Positions 25,720-35,252 are shown, numbered from the stretch's first letter. The stretch is 64,000 nt of DNA from an uncultured Verrucomicrobiota bacterium (GCA_938003985.1 CALKWZ010000048.1:31461-95460), one strand, 5' to 3'. The notes: generated from the sequence alone by a model not told the origin. Made by a program: numbers and translations.

Positions 25720-28700
25720 AAACTGCGCGTTTCTTGTTTTGGGCGCGTCTCGCCCTCGCGGGCTCCGGCTGCGCGGTTTCCGCCGCCGCGGCCAACACGG
25801 ACGGCGCCGCGACGTTCAGCGTCACCACGACCGCCTATACCGCCACCTACAATCCGAACAACGTGGCCGTCGTCTGGGTGGTGGACAGCTCCAACAAGTT
25901 CGTGAAGACGCTGTGCCGCCACGCGGCGTCGAGAATGACCTACCTGTCGCGCTGGGCCACGGCCCGCGGCACCTATACCAACGTGGACGGCACCACCAGC
26001 GCCACGCTGACCTCGCAGCCGCAGACCCACACCGTCGTCTGGAACTGCCGCGACACCAACAACGCCGTGGTTCCCGACGGCCTGTATTATTTCAAGGTGG
26101 AATACACGAGCAACAACGGCGACGGACCGTTTTTGACCAACGGCGCGGGATTCCTGAAAGGCCCCGCGCCGGTGACGACCAATTTCGCCAACGTGGGCAG
26201 CGCCGGCGGACAGTTCGCGGGCCTGCGCATCGTGTATGCGCCGATCGCCCCCGACGTCGCCGTCCGTTCCCTGTCTCCGTCCACCGGCTACGTCAATTCC
26301 AACGTGGCCGTCGTGGTCGGCCTCAGCAACCGCACCGCCGCGGCCACGACGCCCTTCACCGTCGCCTTGAGCAACGTCACCGCCGCGGCCACCTTGATCG
26401 GCACCCAGCAGGTCGCCTCGCTCGCCGCTTCCGCCGCGACCAACCTGACCTTTGCCTGGAACACCGCCGGACTGCCGGAAGGGGCCTACCAACTGCAGGC
26501 GCAAGCCTTCGATCTGGCCTCCGAAACCAACCTCGCCGACAACGTCATGGCCACCGTCGTCGATCTGTCGGCGGCCGTGCACGACGTCGGCGTTTCCGGC
26601 ATCGCCGTCGGCGCCGTCGTCCCGCCCGGGGTCGCGACCAACGTGACCGTGACCGTCGGCAATCCCGGCGGCCATGCGGAATCTTTCACGCTCGCGCTCA
26701 CGGATCTCACCGCGGCCCTGCAGATCGGGTCCCGGCCCGTCGCGAGTCTCGCCCCCGGCGCCTCCAGCAACGTCGTTTTCGCCTGGAACACCACGAACGC
26801 GGCCCTTGGCTACCACGCGCTGCAGGCCGTCGCCGGAACGGTCGCCGGCGAAATCCTGACCGCCAACAATACCAACGTCCTGACCGTCATCGTGGCGAAC
26901 GGATTGGAAACCAACGCTCTCGTCGCCAAGGGTTCGACCTGGAAATACCTCGACACGGGGCTGGACGTTTCGGGAGGGCCGTGGGTCCGGTCGCCCGCCG
27001 GCTACTACGACGGTTTCTGGCTCGCGGGGCCGGCGCCGTTCGGCTTCGGCACGACGGGCATCGCCACGCCCATCGGCATCGAACCGGCGGTGACCCCGGA
27101 AGTCGTCCTGGCGGCGGACTCGGCCTCCAACGCGACCTACAACGCCGGCTGGGCCAACGGCGCAAACGGCGGCGCGGGATTCGGCGCCTGGCAACTGAGC
27201 GCCGGCGCGAGCGGCGGCCATTTCATGGGTTCGTCCACGAACAATGCCGGAGGGGGCGGCGCCGGCATCGATGCGGGCGGACGGGCGTGGGGCCTCTGGG
27301 CGTCCAGCGGCGTGACGGAAGCCATCCGCCCCCTGACCGGCGGCGGCTTGGCGACCGGGCAGATTCTCCGGGTGGCCATCGACGTCGGCTGGGTCGCCAG
27401 CGGCCGCTCGGCGGGACTCGCCTTCCGCAACGCCGCCGGCAATCCCCTCTGGGAATTCATCTGCACCGGAGCGAGCGGCGGAGCGGGCACGGTTCTCTCG
27501 GAAAATTTCGCCGGATTCACCGCGACGAGCGGCACGACCGACCGCGCGTCCACGCTGAACACCTACCTGCAAACGCCGGGCTGGACCGGTTCCAGAGTCT
27601 ACGAAGACAACGGCCGGGCCAAGCTCGGGACCGGTTCGGCGCTGGGGCAGATCACCACGCCCACGGTCGATCTCTCGGCAAACGGCGGGGCCGCGACGCT
27701 GACGTTCGACCTCGGAAAATACAACGCGGACGTCGGACCGGTGCAGGTGCTGCATGCCGCCGACGGCACCGCGTTCGTCCAGGTGGGCGGCGATCTGACG
27801 CCGCCCGCCGCCATGACGCCCCAATCCATTCCCATTTCCGGCGGGACGGCGTCGTCCAAGATCCGGATCGCGGCCAAGAACGCGGCCAACAATCGGTTCA
27901 ATCTGGACAACGTGGCCTTGACCCAGGCCGGCGGCGGCACCAGCTACTACTCGCTCAACGACCGCAGCGGCTTCGCGGCCACGCCGGTTCCCTTCACCGG
28001 CGACGGCGTGCAGATCGAATTCCGGCTGACGGGTCCCACGAACTACGAAGCCGTCGTGACGACCGCCTCCAACGCGTGGAACTTCTCGGGCGCCACGCTG
28101 GCCCAGGCCGATCCGGTTCCCGCGCAAGTCCGGTGCTGGAACTGGGAGGCAGGCAGCGGCAGCAATTGCGACGTCTTCCTGAACAGCCTGTCGGTGTCCA
28201 CCCCGGCGGTCGTGTCCGCCGCAACGAATCCCGTCACGACCTATTTCCGCCAAGAATTCACCATGGATTTCGCGCCCATCGCGGCGAGCGGTCTGGTCCG
28301 TCGGGCGGATGGCGTAGTGCTCTATTTGAACGGGCAGGAAATCGACCGTCAGAACGTGCCGGCGGGCGCGGTGAACGCCGCCACTCTGGCCGGCGCCGCC
28401 GTCTCCGCCGCCGCCGCCACCCAATACGTCGCTTTCGCCATCGCCCCGAGCAACCTCCTCGTCGGCCGCAACCAGTTGGCCGCCGAAGTCCACCTGTCGT
28501 CCCCCACCGCCATCGCCAAGGCCTTCGACCTGGAACTCACAACGCTCAACAGCGTGATCGCCCGAACCCACGCAGTCGCGCCAACGGCTCTCCAACCGGA
28601 CGGCAACGTCCAGGCCGGAGACGTGGCCGGCCTCTCGGTGTCGTTGACGAATGCCGGCAACGTGGCCACCGCCTGCGTGGTCCTGATCCGGGATGCCGCC

Positions 28701-31034
28701 ACCGGCGCCATCCTGGCAACGCAGGCCGCGCCGCTGCTCGTCGCGGGCGAATCCGCTGCCGTGCATCTGGCTTGGCCGACCTTGGGCCTGCCCACCGGCG
28801 ACCGCACGCTGCAGGTGGCCACCGTCATCGACGGCGTCACCAATTGGTCGGCGGCCGTTTCCAACGTCGTGACCGTCGCCGCGCCGAACTTTGCGCCGCG
28901 CAAAGCCAACGCCGACGGGTCCCTCGGCGGTTTCTGCAAAGCCGTGGCCGCTGCCGGCCAAACCGTGGTTCTGGGTTGCGGTTCGACCCTTGAAATCTGG
29001 AACGTCCAGGTTCCGTTCAATCCGGTCCGGGTCGGAACCGTCCGGCTGCCGGGGCTCGTCGAAGACGTGGTGCTGGGCGGTTCTGCCGCGTACGTGGCGG
29101 CCGGCGCGTCCGGCGTCCACGTGGTCGACGTCTCGACGCCTTCCGCGCCGGCGCACGTGGCCACCTTCGACACGTCCGGAACCGCGCGCCAGCTCGCGCT
29201 GTCCGGATCCACGCTCTACGTCGCGGATGGACGGGGCGGCGTGCGCGCGCTCGACGTCGCCGTTCCCGCCGCGCCGGCGCTGGTCGGCGCCCATGCGACC
29301 GCCGGCGCCGCGCGCGCCTTGGCTTTCGCCGGTTCCCACCTGGCCGTCCTGGACGTGGACAACGGCCTGCAGCTCCTCACCGCGGCCGCAACGCCCGCGC
29401 TCGTGGGGGAGAATCGCGGGATCACCGCCGGCCTCGCCTTGGCCGGAGTGACCGATGCCCTCATCGTCGGCGATGCCAACGGCGGCCTGTTCCGCGTCGC
29501 CACGACCGATCCGGCCGCACCCGCCATTGCGGCGAATGCGCTTCTGCCCGCCGCCGGACAGTCCCTCGCCGCCTCGGCCTCGGCCCTGTACGTCGCGGCC
29601 GGTTCCTCCGGCCTCCTGACCGTCGATCCGGCCACCTTGGCCGTGGCCGACACGGATGCCGTGGCGGGCGAAGCCGCCGACGTCGCGCTGGCGGGCAGCA
29701 CGCTCTACGTCGCCGCCGGTTTCGGCGGCTGCCAGGCCTGGGACGTGTCCAGCCCGCTGGCCCCGGCCCCGCTGGGCACGCTCCGGACCGGCGTCCGCGC
29801 CGTGGATGCCGGCCTGTCGTCCAACGCGCTGTTCGTGGCCGGCGCCGAAGCGGGATTCCAAGTCCACGGCGTCAGCGATCCGGCCGCGCCGAACTGGCTG
29901 GCCACCGTCGCCGGCCCCGTCAATCCGCGCGGCCTGGTCGTGACCGGCTCGCTGGCCTACGTGGCCGAAGCGCTCGGCGGCCTGAAAATCTACGGCATCG
30001 CCAATCCGGCGGCGCCGACGCTCGTCGGCTCGATTTCCGGCGACGGACTGGCCACCGTCCGCCGCATGGCCCTTTCGGGCTCGCGTCTCGCCATGACCGA
30101 CGGCCATCGGATCAACCTGCTGGACGTTTCCAATCCGGCGCTCCCGGCCCCGCTCGCCAGCAACGTTCCGCCGGGCTACGTGTTCGATCTGGCCGCCGAT
30201 TCCAACTACGTTTTCGCGGCCTGCGGCGGCGGCGGACTCCGCATCCTGGACAACTCCACGCTGGCCACCGTCGGCACGTACTCCGCCGCGCCGGCGCCCG
30301 TGGTCGCCGTCGGCGTCAACGGCAACCAAGCCTACGTCAGCGACGGACAGTCCACCCTCCGGACCCTGGACGTTTCCGACCCCGCCGCGCCCAGCCTCGT
30401 CCAGTCCTCCGCCGGCGCCGGCTTCGGCCTCGCTTCCGCGGGTTCCTTCGTCGTGCGCGTCGCCCAGAACCAGGGCGCGGCGCTGGACGTCTCCGCGCCG
30501 CTCACGCCCGTCCCCATCCGGGCGCTGTCCAACCTGACGTTCGGCCTGCGCGTCCGCGCGGCGGGCGATCTCGTCCTCGTGGCGGAAGACGAAGCGGGGC
30601 TTGCGCTGTTCCGCGTTGCCTCGGACGACGTCAACCGCAACGGCATTCCGGACGCGATCGACCAGCAGATCGTCGATGCCGATCCCGACGACGGGCTCAC
30701 GACGATTGGGGACGTGCTCCCCGGCGACGATTTCGACGGGGACGGCGCCTCCAACCTGGCGGAATTCCTTGCCGGCACCTCGCCGATCGATCCCGAATCC
30801 GTTTTCGCGATCGGCGCCATCCAGGCCGCCCCCGGCACGGCCGACGCGGAGCTCGTCGTCCGGTGGCACAGCGCGGCGGGCAAAACCTACACCCTCCATC
30901 GGAGCACGAACCTGATGTCGGGGCTGCCCGGATTCATCCCGGTGCAGAGCGGCATCGCCGGCACCGGCACGCTCAACAGCTATACCGCCGCCGTTTCCTC
31001 CGTCGCCACCTTCTTCATGGTCACCGTCCCGTGA
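25716..31034 (+). CDS. Giant secreted multidomain protein with DUF2271, CARDB and LVIVD-propeller modules
   Basis: 1,772 residues from the ATG overlapping the protease stop (ATGA). A signal peptide (LALAGSGCAVSAAAA) precedes a DUF2271-like module (about 27-175, ending RIVYAP). Two CARDB repeats follow (about 176-395). A module begins with STWKYLDTGLDVSGG (402) and resumes at TTYFRQEFTMDF (about 841) after an insertion of some 390 residues. A third CARDB (about 950-1055), a LVIVD beta-propeller (about 1065-1640) and the calcium-type segment DDFDGDGASNLAEFLAGTSP follow. An SGAT tetrapeptide at 791-794 resembles ApbE target sites. It is coupled to apbE by GTGA. It may be an extracytoplasmic partner of the hydrogenase (inference). 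Confidence 0.85.
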   Translation: MKTARFLFWARLALAGSGCAVSAAAANTDGAATFSVTTTAYTATYNPNNVAVVWVVDSSNKFVKTLCRHAASRMTYLSRWATARGTYTNVDGTTSATLTSQPQTHTVVWNCRDTNNAVVPDGLYYFKVEYTSNNGDGPFLTNGAGFLKGPAPVTTNFANVGSAGGQFAGLRIVYAPIAPDVAVRSLSPSTGYVNSNVAVVVGLSNRTAAATTPFTVALSNVTAAATLIGTQQVASLAASAATNLTFAWNTAGLPEGAYQLQAQAFDLASETNLADNVMATVVDLSAAVHDVGVSGIAVGAVVPPGVATNVTVTVGNPGGHAESFTLALTDLTAALQIGSRPVASLAPGASSNVVFAWNTTNAALGYHALQAVAGTVAGEILTANNTNVLTVIVANGLETNALVAKGSTWKYLDTGLDVSGGPWVRSPAGYYDGFWLAGPAPFGFGTTGIATPIGIEPAVTPEVVLAADSASNATYNAGWANGANGGAGFGAWQLSAGASGGHFMGSSTNNAGGGGAGIDAGGRAWGLWASSGVTEAIRPLTGGGLATGQILRVAIDVGWVASGRSAGLAFRNAAGNPLWEFICTGASGGAGTVLSENFAGFTATSGTTDRASTLNTYLQTPGWTGSRVYEDNGRAKLGTGSALGQITTPTVDLSANGGAATLTFDLGKYNADVGPVQVLHAADGTAFVQVGGDLTPPAAMTPQSIPISGGTASSKIRIAAKNAANNRFNLDNVALTQAGGGTSYYSLNDRSGFAATPVPFTGDGVQIEFRLTGPTNYEAVVTTASNAWNFSGATLAQADPVPAQVRCWNWEAGSGSNCDVFLNSLSVSTPAVVSAATNPVTTYFRQEFTMDFAPIAASGLVRRADGVVLYLNGQEIDRQNVPAGAVNAATLAGAAVSAAAATQYVAFAIAPSNLLVGRNQLAAEVHLSSPTAIAKAFDLELTTLNSVIARTHAVAPTALQPDGNVQAGDVAGLSVSLTNAGNVATACVVLIRDAATGAILATQAAPLLVAGESAAVHLAWPTLGLPTGDRTLQVATVIDGVTNWSAAVSNVVTVAAPNFAPRKANADGSLGGFCKAVAAAGQTVVLGCGSTLEIWNVQVPFNPVRVGTVRLPGLVEDVVLGGSAAYVAAGASGVHVVDVSTPSAPAHVATFDTSGTARQLALSGSTLYVADGRGGVRALDVAVPAAPALVGAHATAGAARALAFAGSHLAVLDVDNGLQLLTAAATPALVGENRGITAGLALAGVTDALIVGDANGGLFRVATTDPAAPAIAANALLPAAGQSLAASASALYVAAGSSGLLTVDPATLAVADTDAVAGEAADVALAGSTLYVAAGFGGCQAWDVSSPLAPAPLGTLRTGVRAVDAGLSSNALFVAGAEAGFQVHGVSDPAAPNWLATVAGPVNPRGLVVTGSLAYVAEALGGLKIYGIANPAAPTLVGSISGDGLATVRRMALSGSRLAMTDGHRINLLDVSNPALPAPLASNVPPGYVFDLAADSNYVFAACGGGGLRILDNSTLATVGTYSAAPAPVVAVGVNGNQAYVSDGQSTLRTLDVSDPAAPSLVQSSAGAGFGLASAGSFVVRVAQNQGAALDVSAPLTPVPIRALSNLTFGLRVRAAGDLVLVAEDEAGLALFRVASDDVNRNGIPDAIDQQIVDADPDDGLTTIGDVLPGDDFDGDGASNLAEFLAGTSPIDPESVFAIGAIQAAPGTADAELVVRWHSAAGKTYTLHRSTNLMSGLPGFIPVQSGIAGTGTLNSYTAAVSSVATFFMVTVP

Positions 31035-32077
31035 AAAACCGCCGGCCATGGTTTTGGCTCCTCGCGCTGCTCTGCATGGACGGAACCGCGCGGGCCGACG
31101 ACGCGCCGCGGCTCCTCGCGTGGGAGGGGCTCACCATGGGCACCGTCTACCAGGTCAAGATCGCCGGCGTAGCGCCCGACGACGCTCTCGCGGCGGAATT
31201 GAGAGCGGCCGTGGAGGCGCGCTTCGACGAAATCAATCGGCAGATGTCGAACTACCGGCCCGACAGCGAACTGTCGCGCTTCAACGCCGCCCCGGCGGCG
31301 GAGCCGTTTCCCGTTTCCGCCGAATTCGCCCGCGTGGTCCGCCATGCGCTCGAGCTGAGCCGCGATTCCGGCGGAGCCTTCGATCCGACCGTGGGCCCGC
31401 TTGTCGATCTCTGGGGATTCGGAGCCCCCGGCCGACGCGCCGACCTGCCCGCCGCCGCGGAAATCGAGGCCGCCCGCGCCCAATGCGGCGCCGGCCATCT
31501 GCAGGTCACGCCCGGGGACGCGTTGCGGAAAGACCTTCCCGGACTGCGGCTGGATCTCGGCGGAATCGCCAAGGGCTACGGCGCGGACCTGGCGGCCCAG
31601 GTTCTCCGCGACCGCGGCTACTCGAACGTGTTCGTTGCGGTCTGCGGCGAAATCGTCGCCTTCGGAAGCAACCCGGACGGGAGGCCTTGGCAGGTCGGCG
31701 TCGAGCGGCCTATCCAGGATCTGCCGCGCGGCGCGGATCACGTCGCGATCGTCCCGCTCTCCGGCCGCGCGCTGTCCACCTCGGGCGACACCTACAACTA
31801 CTTTTTGGACGCCGCGGGCCAGACCTACTCGCACATTCTCGATCCCGCCGTCGGCCGGCCCATCCAGCACCGGCTCGCCAGCGTGACCGTCGTCGGCCCC
31901 ACCGGGCTCGTCGCCGACGGCCTCGCCACCGCCCTCTACGTCATGGGTCCCGAACGCGGCCTGGAGTGGATCGAAGCCCGCCCCGACTACGCCGCTTTGT
32001 TCGTCGTCCGCACCGGCGCGGATGAATTCAGGCTCGTCCCCAGCTCCCGCTTCCCCGCCTTCGAGCCCATCCCCTGA
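31031..32077 (+). CDS. apbE: FAD:protein FMN transferase
   Basis: 348 residues. The GTG at 31031 overlaps the previous stop (GTGA). A signal peptide (WFWLLALLCMDGTARA) places it outside the cytoplasmic membrane. Family motifs are MGTVYQVKI, FDEINRQMSNYRPDSELSRFN, the LDLGGIAKGYGADLAA flavin site, and the late GRPIQHRLASVTVVGPTGLVADGLAT with metal-binding Thr/Asp. It attaches FMN through phosphoester bonds to Thr/Ser of target proteins. No classical target (NqrC, RnfG, FMN-bind protein) is adjacent, so the giant upstream protein is the only local candidate. Confidence 0.95.
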   Translation: MKNRRPWFWLLALLCMDGTARADDAPRLLAWEGLTMGTVYQVKIAGVAPDDALAAELRAAVEARFDEINRQMSNYRPDSELSRFNAAPAAEPFPVSAEFARVVRHALELSRDSGGAFDPTVGPLVDLWGFGAPGRRADLPAAAEIEAARAQCGAGHLQVTPGDALRKDLPGLRLDLGGIAKGYGADLAAQVLRDRGYSNVFVAVCGEIVAFGSNPDGRPWQVGVERPIQDLPRGADHVAIVPLSGRALSTSGDTYNYFLDAAGQTYSHILDPAVGRPIQHRLASVTVVGPTGLVADGLATALYVMGPERGLEWIEARPDYAALFVVRTGADEFRLVPSSRFPAFEPIP

Positions 32078-32087
32078 TCGTTCCGCC

Positions 32088-32330
32088 CTATCCGTCGGTC
32101 TTCGGCGGTTCGTTTGGGGAAGCCTCGGCGACGGAATTCGCCGGCGCGGCGGGGGTTTTCTTCACGTCGCTTTCAACGTCCTTGATCCCCTTTTTGAACT
32201 CCGAAATGCTCTTGCCGATCCCGCGGGCGATTTCGGGCAGGCGGCGGCCGAAGATCAGGACGGCGATGGCGAGGATGATGATCCATTCGCCCCCGCTGGG
32301 AAAACCGATGGCCAAAACGGGATTTGTCAT
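32088..32330 (-). CDS. tatA: Twin-arginine translocase subunit TatA (copy 2)
   Basis: 80 residues, close in sequence to copy 1 at 11175 (EWIIILAIAVLIFGRRLPEIARGIGKSISEFKKGIKDVE), with a longer proline-rich tail. It faces the hydrogenase-ApbE operon tail to tail with a 10-base gap. There is no tatB or tatC beside it. It may supply extra TatA for hydrogenase export, but this is inference from position. Confidence 0.92.
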   Translation of the reverse strand: MTNPVLAIGFPSGGEWIIILAIAVLIFGRRLPEIARGIGKSISEFKKGIKDVESDVKKTPAAPANSVAEASPNEPPKTDG

Positions 32331-32442
32331 GGGCGGACGTCCTTTTCAGGTTTGCGGCGGCATTGCACGAAACGGCATTTCATCTTCTTGAATCATATCT
32401 CCCCGCCCCGCATAAAGCAAACCGGTCAGACCGCCATCGGCG

Positions 32443-33417
32443 TCAGTACAAATGGCACCAGACCCGGTGTCCATCCACGATGCGGCACGCCGGCGCTTGC
32501 GTCCGGCACGTCGCCATGGCCTGCGGGCAGCGCGGATGGAACGGACAGCCCGGCGGCGGATTCGCCGCCGAGGGCGGTTCGCCTTGCAACGCCTTGCGTT
32601 GGCGCTTCACGCCCGGCACGGGCACGGCCGCGATCAGCGCCTGCGCATAGGGATGCTTCGGCGCCGCCACCAGCGACTCCGCCGGTCCGACTTCCGCCAA
32701 CCGCCCCAGGTACATCACCGCGATCCGGTGCGACACGTGCCGCAGCACGCTCAGGTCGTGCCCGATCATCACGTACGCCAGCCCGTGCTTCTCCCGCAGT
32801 TCGACGAGCAGATTGATCACCTGCGCCTGCACCGAGACGTCCAGCGCGCTGACCACTTCGTCGCACACCACGAGATCCGGCCGCAGGGCCAGCGCGCGCG
32901 CGATGCAGATCCGCTGCCGCTGGCCGCCGGAAAACTCGAAGGGATACTTCCACCGCGCGGTTTCGTCCAACCCCACTTCCGCCAGCAACCGCGCCGCCGC
33001 CGCGTCGCGCGACTCGCCGCGCAGCAGCCGATGCTCGGCCAAGCCTTCCGTCAGCAGTTCGCCGACCGTCAGGCGCGGATTCAGCGAGGCCTGCGGATCC
33101 TGGAACACCATCTGGATGCGCCGGCGGCGGTCCTTCGGCAGCGGCTTGCGGTTCTTCGGCGAAAACAGGACTTCGCCGTCCAGTTTCACGGCGCCCGCCG
33201 TCGGCCGTTCCAGTCCCGCCAGCACGCGCCCCAGCGTCGTCTTGCCGCAGCCGGATTCCCCCGCCAGCCCCAGCGTCTCGCCGCGCGCGAGTTCCAGCGA
33301 CACGCCGTCCACCGCGCGCACGTGGCCGGTCGTCCGCGCCAGCACGCCGCGCCGGATCGGGAAATGGACGGCCACTTCCTCCAGCGAAATCCACGGCGCT
33401 GCCGGAACCGAATTCAC
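32443..33417 (-). CDS. Oligopeptide/dipeptide ABC transporter ATP-binding protein
   Basis: 324 residues. Walker A GESGCGKTT, Q-loop MVFQDPQASLNP, signature FSGGQRQRICIARAL and Walker B LVVCDEVVSALD are present, as is the C-terminal oligopeptide-transporter extension with GCPFHPRCPQAMATC. This resembles OppF/DppF. No permease, binding protein or OppD-type partner lies in the window, so it is an orphan here. It follows the patatin gene on the same strand with a 19-base gap. Confidence 0.92.
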   Translation of the reverse strand: MNSVPAAPWISLEEVAVHFPIRRGVLARTTGHVRAVDGVSLELARGETLGLAGESGCGKTTLGRVLAGLERPTAGAVKLDGEVLFSPKNRKPLPKDRRRRIQMVFQDPQASLNPRLTVGELLTEGLAEHRLLRGESRDAAAARLLAEVGLDETARWKYPFEFSGGQRQRICIARALALRPDLVVCDEVVSALDVSVQAQVINLLVELREKHGLAYVMIGHDLSVLRHVSHRIAVMYLGRLAEVGPAESLVAAPKHPYAQALIAAVPVPGVKRQRKALQGEPPSAANPPPGCPFHPRCPQAMATCRTQAPACRIVDGHRVWCHLY

Positions 33418-33436
33418 GCCGCCATCCTAGCCGGCC

Positions 33437-34306
33437 TCACGGCGAAAGGAAATCGCGCAATTGCGGCAAGCCCGCTTCCGCGTCGGCCCAGCCGTTTTGG
33501 TACAGGCGCTCGAGCTCCGCGCGGTCCTGGCTGTAGCGTCCCACCGCCAGCGGCCGCGACGGCCGGATGACCAGCGCCCGCCCGGCGGCCGCTTCCGCTT
33601 CCAGTTCGTCGAGCTGGCGGTTGTAGGTTTCCGCCTGCCGCGCCACGGCCGCGGCCAACGCCGGAAAACGCCGGTATTTCAGCCGGATCGCCGCGCGCAG
33701 CGCGCGCCCCGGCGCCGGCTTGCGGAAACCTTGGTTGCGCGTCAGCACCACCACCCGCCGCGGATGTCCGTCCGTCGCCGCCTGCCGGAACGGTATCGGA
33801 TCGGCAATCCCGCCGTCGAGATAGAGCTTCCCGTTCACCCGCGCCATCCGCCCCACCATCGGCAACGACGAACTCGCCAGCAGCGCTTCCGTCATCGGCG
33901 CGTCGGCCTTGTCGAAATAGACCGCCTGGCCCGTCGCGCAGTCCGTCGCGCCGATGCGGAACCGCGTCGTCGACGACTCGAACGCCGCGAAATCGAACGG
34001 CAGGTAGTTCGGCAGCTCGCGGTAGATGAAGTCCATGCCGAACGGGTTGCCCTGCGTCCACCAGTTGCGCCACGAAAAATAGCGCGGATCGCCCGCGAAC
34101 GTCGTGAAGACCCGCCGGTTGCGCTCGAACTGCCCCGCCACGTACGACGCCGCGTTGCTGATGCCGGCCGACACCCCGATCACGTACGGGAAGCGGATCC
34201 CGGCCTGCAAAAAGAAATCCATCGCCCCCGAGGCGTACTGGCCGCGCATGCCGCCGCCTTCCAGCACCAGCGCCGCATCCCCCCGCACCGGAATTTCCGC
34301 CGCCAT
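33437..34306 (-). CDS. Patatin-like phospholipase
   Basis: 289 residues with the oxyanion loop LEGGGMRGQYASG, the nucleophile elbow GVSAGIS and the dyad Asp in YLDGGIADPIP. The layout matches the YjjU/RssA group of bacterial patatin-like proteins. Substrate is unknown; lipid acyl hydrolase activity is the family expectation. It is 7 bases downstream of the next gene and likely co-transcribed with it and with the ABC gene. Confidence 0.9.
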   Translation of the reverse strand: MAAEIPVRGDAALVLEGGGMRGQYASGAMDFFLQAGIRFPYVIGVSAGISNAASYVAGQFERNRRVFTTFAGDPRYFSWRNWWTQGNPFGMDFIYRELPNYLPFDFAAFESSTTRFRIGATDCATGQAVYFDKADAPMTEALLASSSLPMVGRMARVNGKLYLDGGIADPIPFRQAATDGHPRRVVVLTRNQGFRKPAPGRALRAAIRLKYRRFPALAAAVARQAETYNRQLDELEAEAAAGRALVIRPSRPLAVGRYSQDRAELERLYQNGWADAEAGLPQLRDFLSP

Positions 34307-34313
34307 CGCCGGC

Positions 34314-34943
34314 CTACAGTTCGTTGACGAAGCCGTCCGGCGCGCCGGCCGCGCGGACGAAGCCGTTCTTCAGGTAGTACTTCGGCTGCGAGGGATGCCG
34401 CGCCGTCGCGACAAACCGCTTGATGCCCTGTTCCTTGAAGAACATCCGCTTCGTCCGGTACAGGTAGCGCCCCGCTTTGAAGTCGCGGTATTCCGGAATC
34501 ATGAAATCGATGACGATCTGCGCGTCGGGCCCGTTGCGGCGATAGGAAAACAGCCCCACCGGCAGCAGATTGCGGAAAATCAGGCAAGTGCAGCTGTCCT
34601 GCAGTTCCTCCAGCGTCAGCTCCGGCGCGTATTTTTTCAGCTCGCGCTCGTGGAACAGGAAAAAGCGCCTGAGATATTCCGGACCCACGCTCGCCGCGGG
34701 CGCCAGATCGAAAAACGCGCCGCTGGTCAGCGTTTGCAGCAGATACCAGCCGTCGATCCCCGCGATCACCAGGTTGATCACGCACACCGGCCACGAGCCG
34801 ATCAGCCAGCCGTACGCCCCGAACAGCACCGAGCCGATTCCGTTGATCACCCGCAGCCGGAACACGTTCGTCATCAGCAGCGAAACCAAGATGATCAGCG
34901 ACGCCGCGTAGCCGATGCCTTCCTTGATCCAATCGAAATTCAT
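34314..34943 (-). CDS. Membrane protein with a YgjV-like N-terminus and a GNAT-like C-terminus
   Basis: 209 residues. The first 70 or so form two to three hydrophobic helices (IGYAASLIILVSLLMTNVFRL and the WPVCVINLVIAGIDGWYLL region), similar to YgjV-type inner-membrane proteins. The rest is soluble, with IVIDFMIPEYRDFKAGRYLY and a YYLKNGF segment reminiscent of acetyltransferase folds. The function is not known. Confidence 0.65.
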   Translation of the reverse strand: MNFDWIKEGIGYAASLIILVSLLMTNVFRLRVINGIGSVLFGAYGWLIGSWPVCVINLVIAGIDGWYLLQTLTSGAFFDLAPAASVGPEYLRRFFLFHERELKKYAPELTLEELQDSCTCLIFRNLLPVGLFSYRRNGPDAQIVIDFMIPEYRDFKAGRYLYRTKRMFFKEQGIKRFVATARHPSQPKYYLKNGFVRAAGAPDGFVNEL

Positions 34944-34987
34944 GTCGTTTCTTTCCCGCCGTTCCGCACGGGCGAAACGGTCGAAGC

Positions 34988-35016
34988 ACTATAGCCGCCC
35001 GCGACCCCGCCGTCAA
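34988..35016 (-). promoter_or_regulatory. Candidate promoter of the YgjV-like/patatin/ABC unit
   Basis: On the minus strand, TTGACG (35016-35011), a 17-base GC-rich spacer and TATAGT (34993-34988), 45 bases before the start codon. It is one of the cleanest promoter matches in the window. Confidence 0.7.
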
Positions 35017-35070
35017 AGCCGGCGGGTTCCCATCTCGGTTCAGGGATCGCCGTCCGCAGGACGTGCAGGC

Positions 35071-35252
35071 AGAGGATTTCTTGCGGATTTTGGCGGAGTT
35101 GTCCCGCGAAAATAAGCCGCGGGCTTTTCGATGATGGCGCTTTGCGGCCGACCCGAGCAGGACTCGTGTCCGCGAGAGGTCGGCCTCAAAGCACCAGCGC
35201 GGAAATGGCGCGGCTTGGTTTTCGCGCCGCCAAAATCCGCAAGAAATCCTCT
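35071..35252. repeat. 182-bp long-hairpin element with perfect 26-bp terminal inverted repeats
   Basis: The outer arms 35071-35096 and 35227-35252 are perfectly complementary over 26 bases (core TTGCGGATTTTGGCGG). Inside, CGCGAAAA..AAGCCGCG on the left pairs with CGCGGCTT..TTTTCGCG on the right. A third pair, GGCCGACC/GGTCGGCC with flanking GCTTTG/CAAAGC, closes the apex. No ORF inside is convincing. The element fills the spacer between the YgjV-like gene and the 3' end of fmt. It resembles a MITE or a large BIME-type repeat; no clear target-site duplication is visible. Confidence 0.85.

Noticed and set aside
32443..33417. A full oligopeptide transporter operon
   Set aside because: Only one ATP-binding subunit is present; the neighbours are a patatin and the second tatA.
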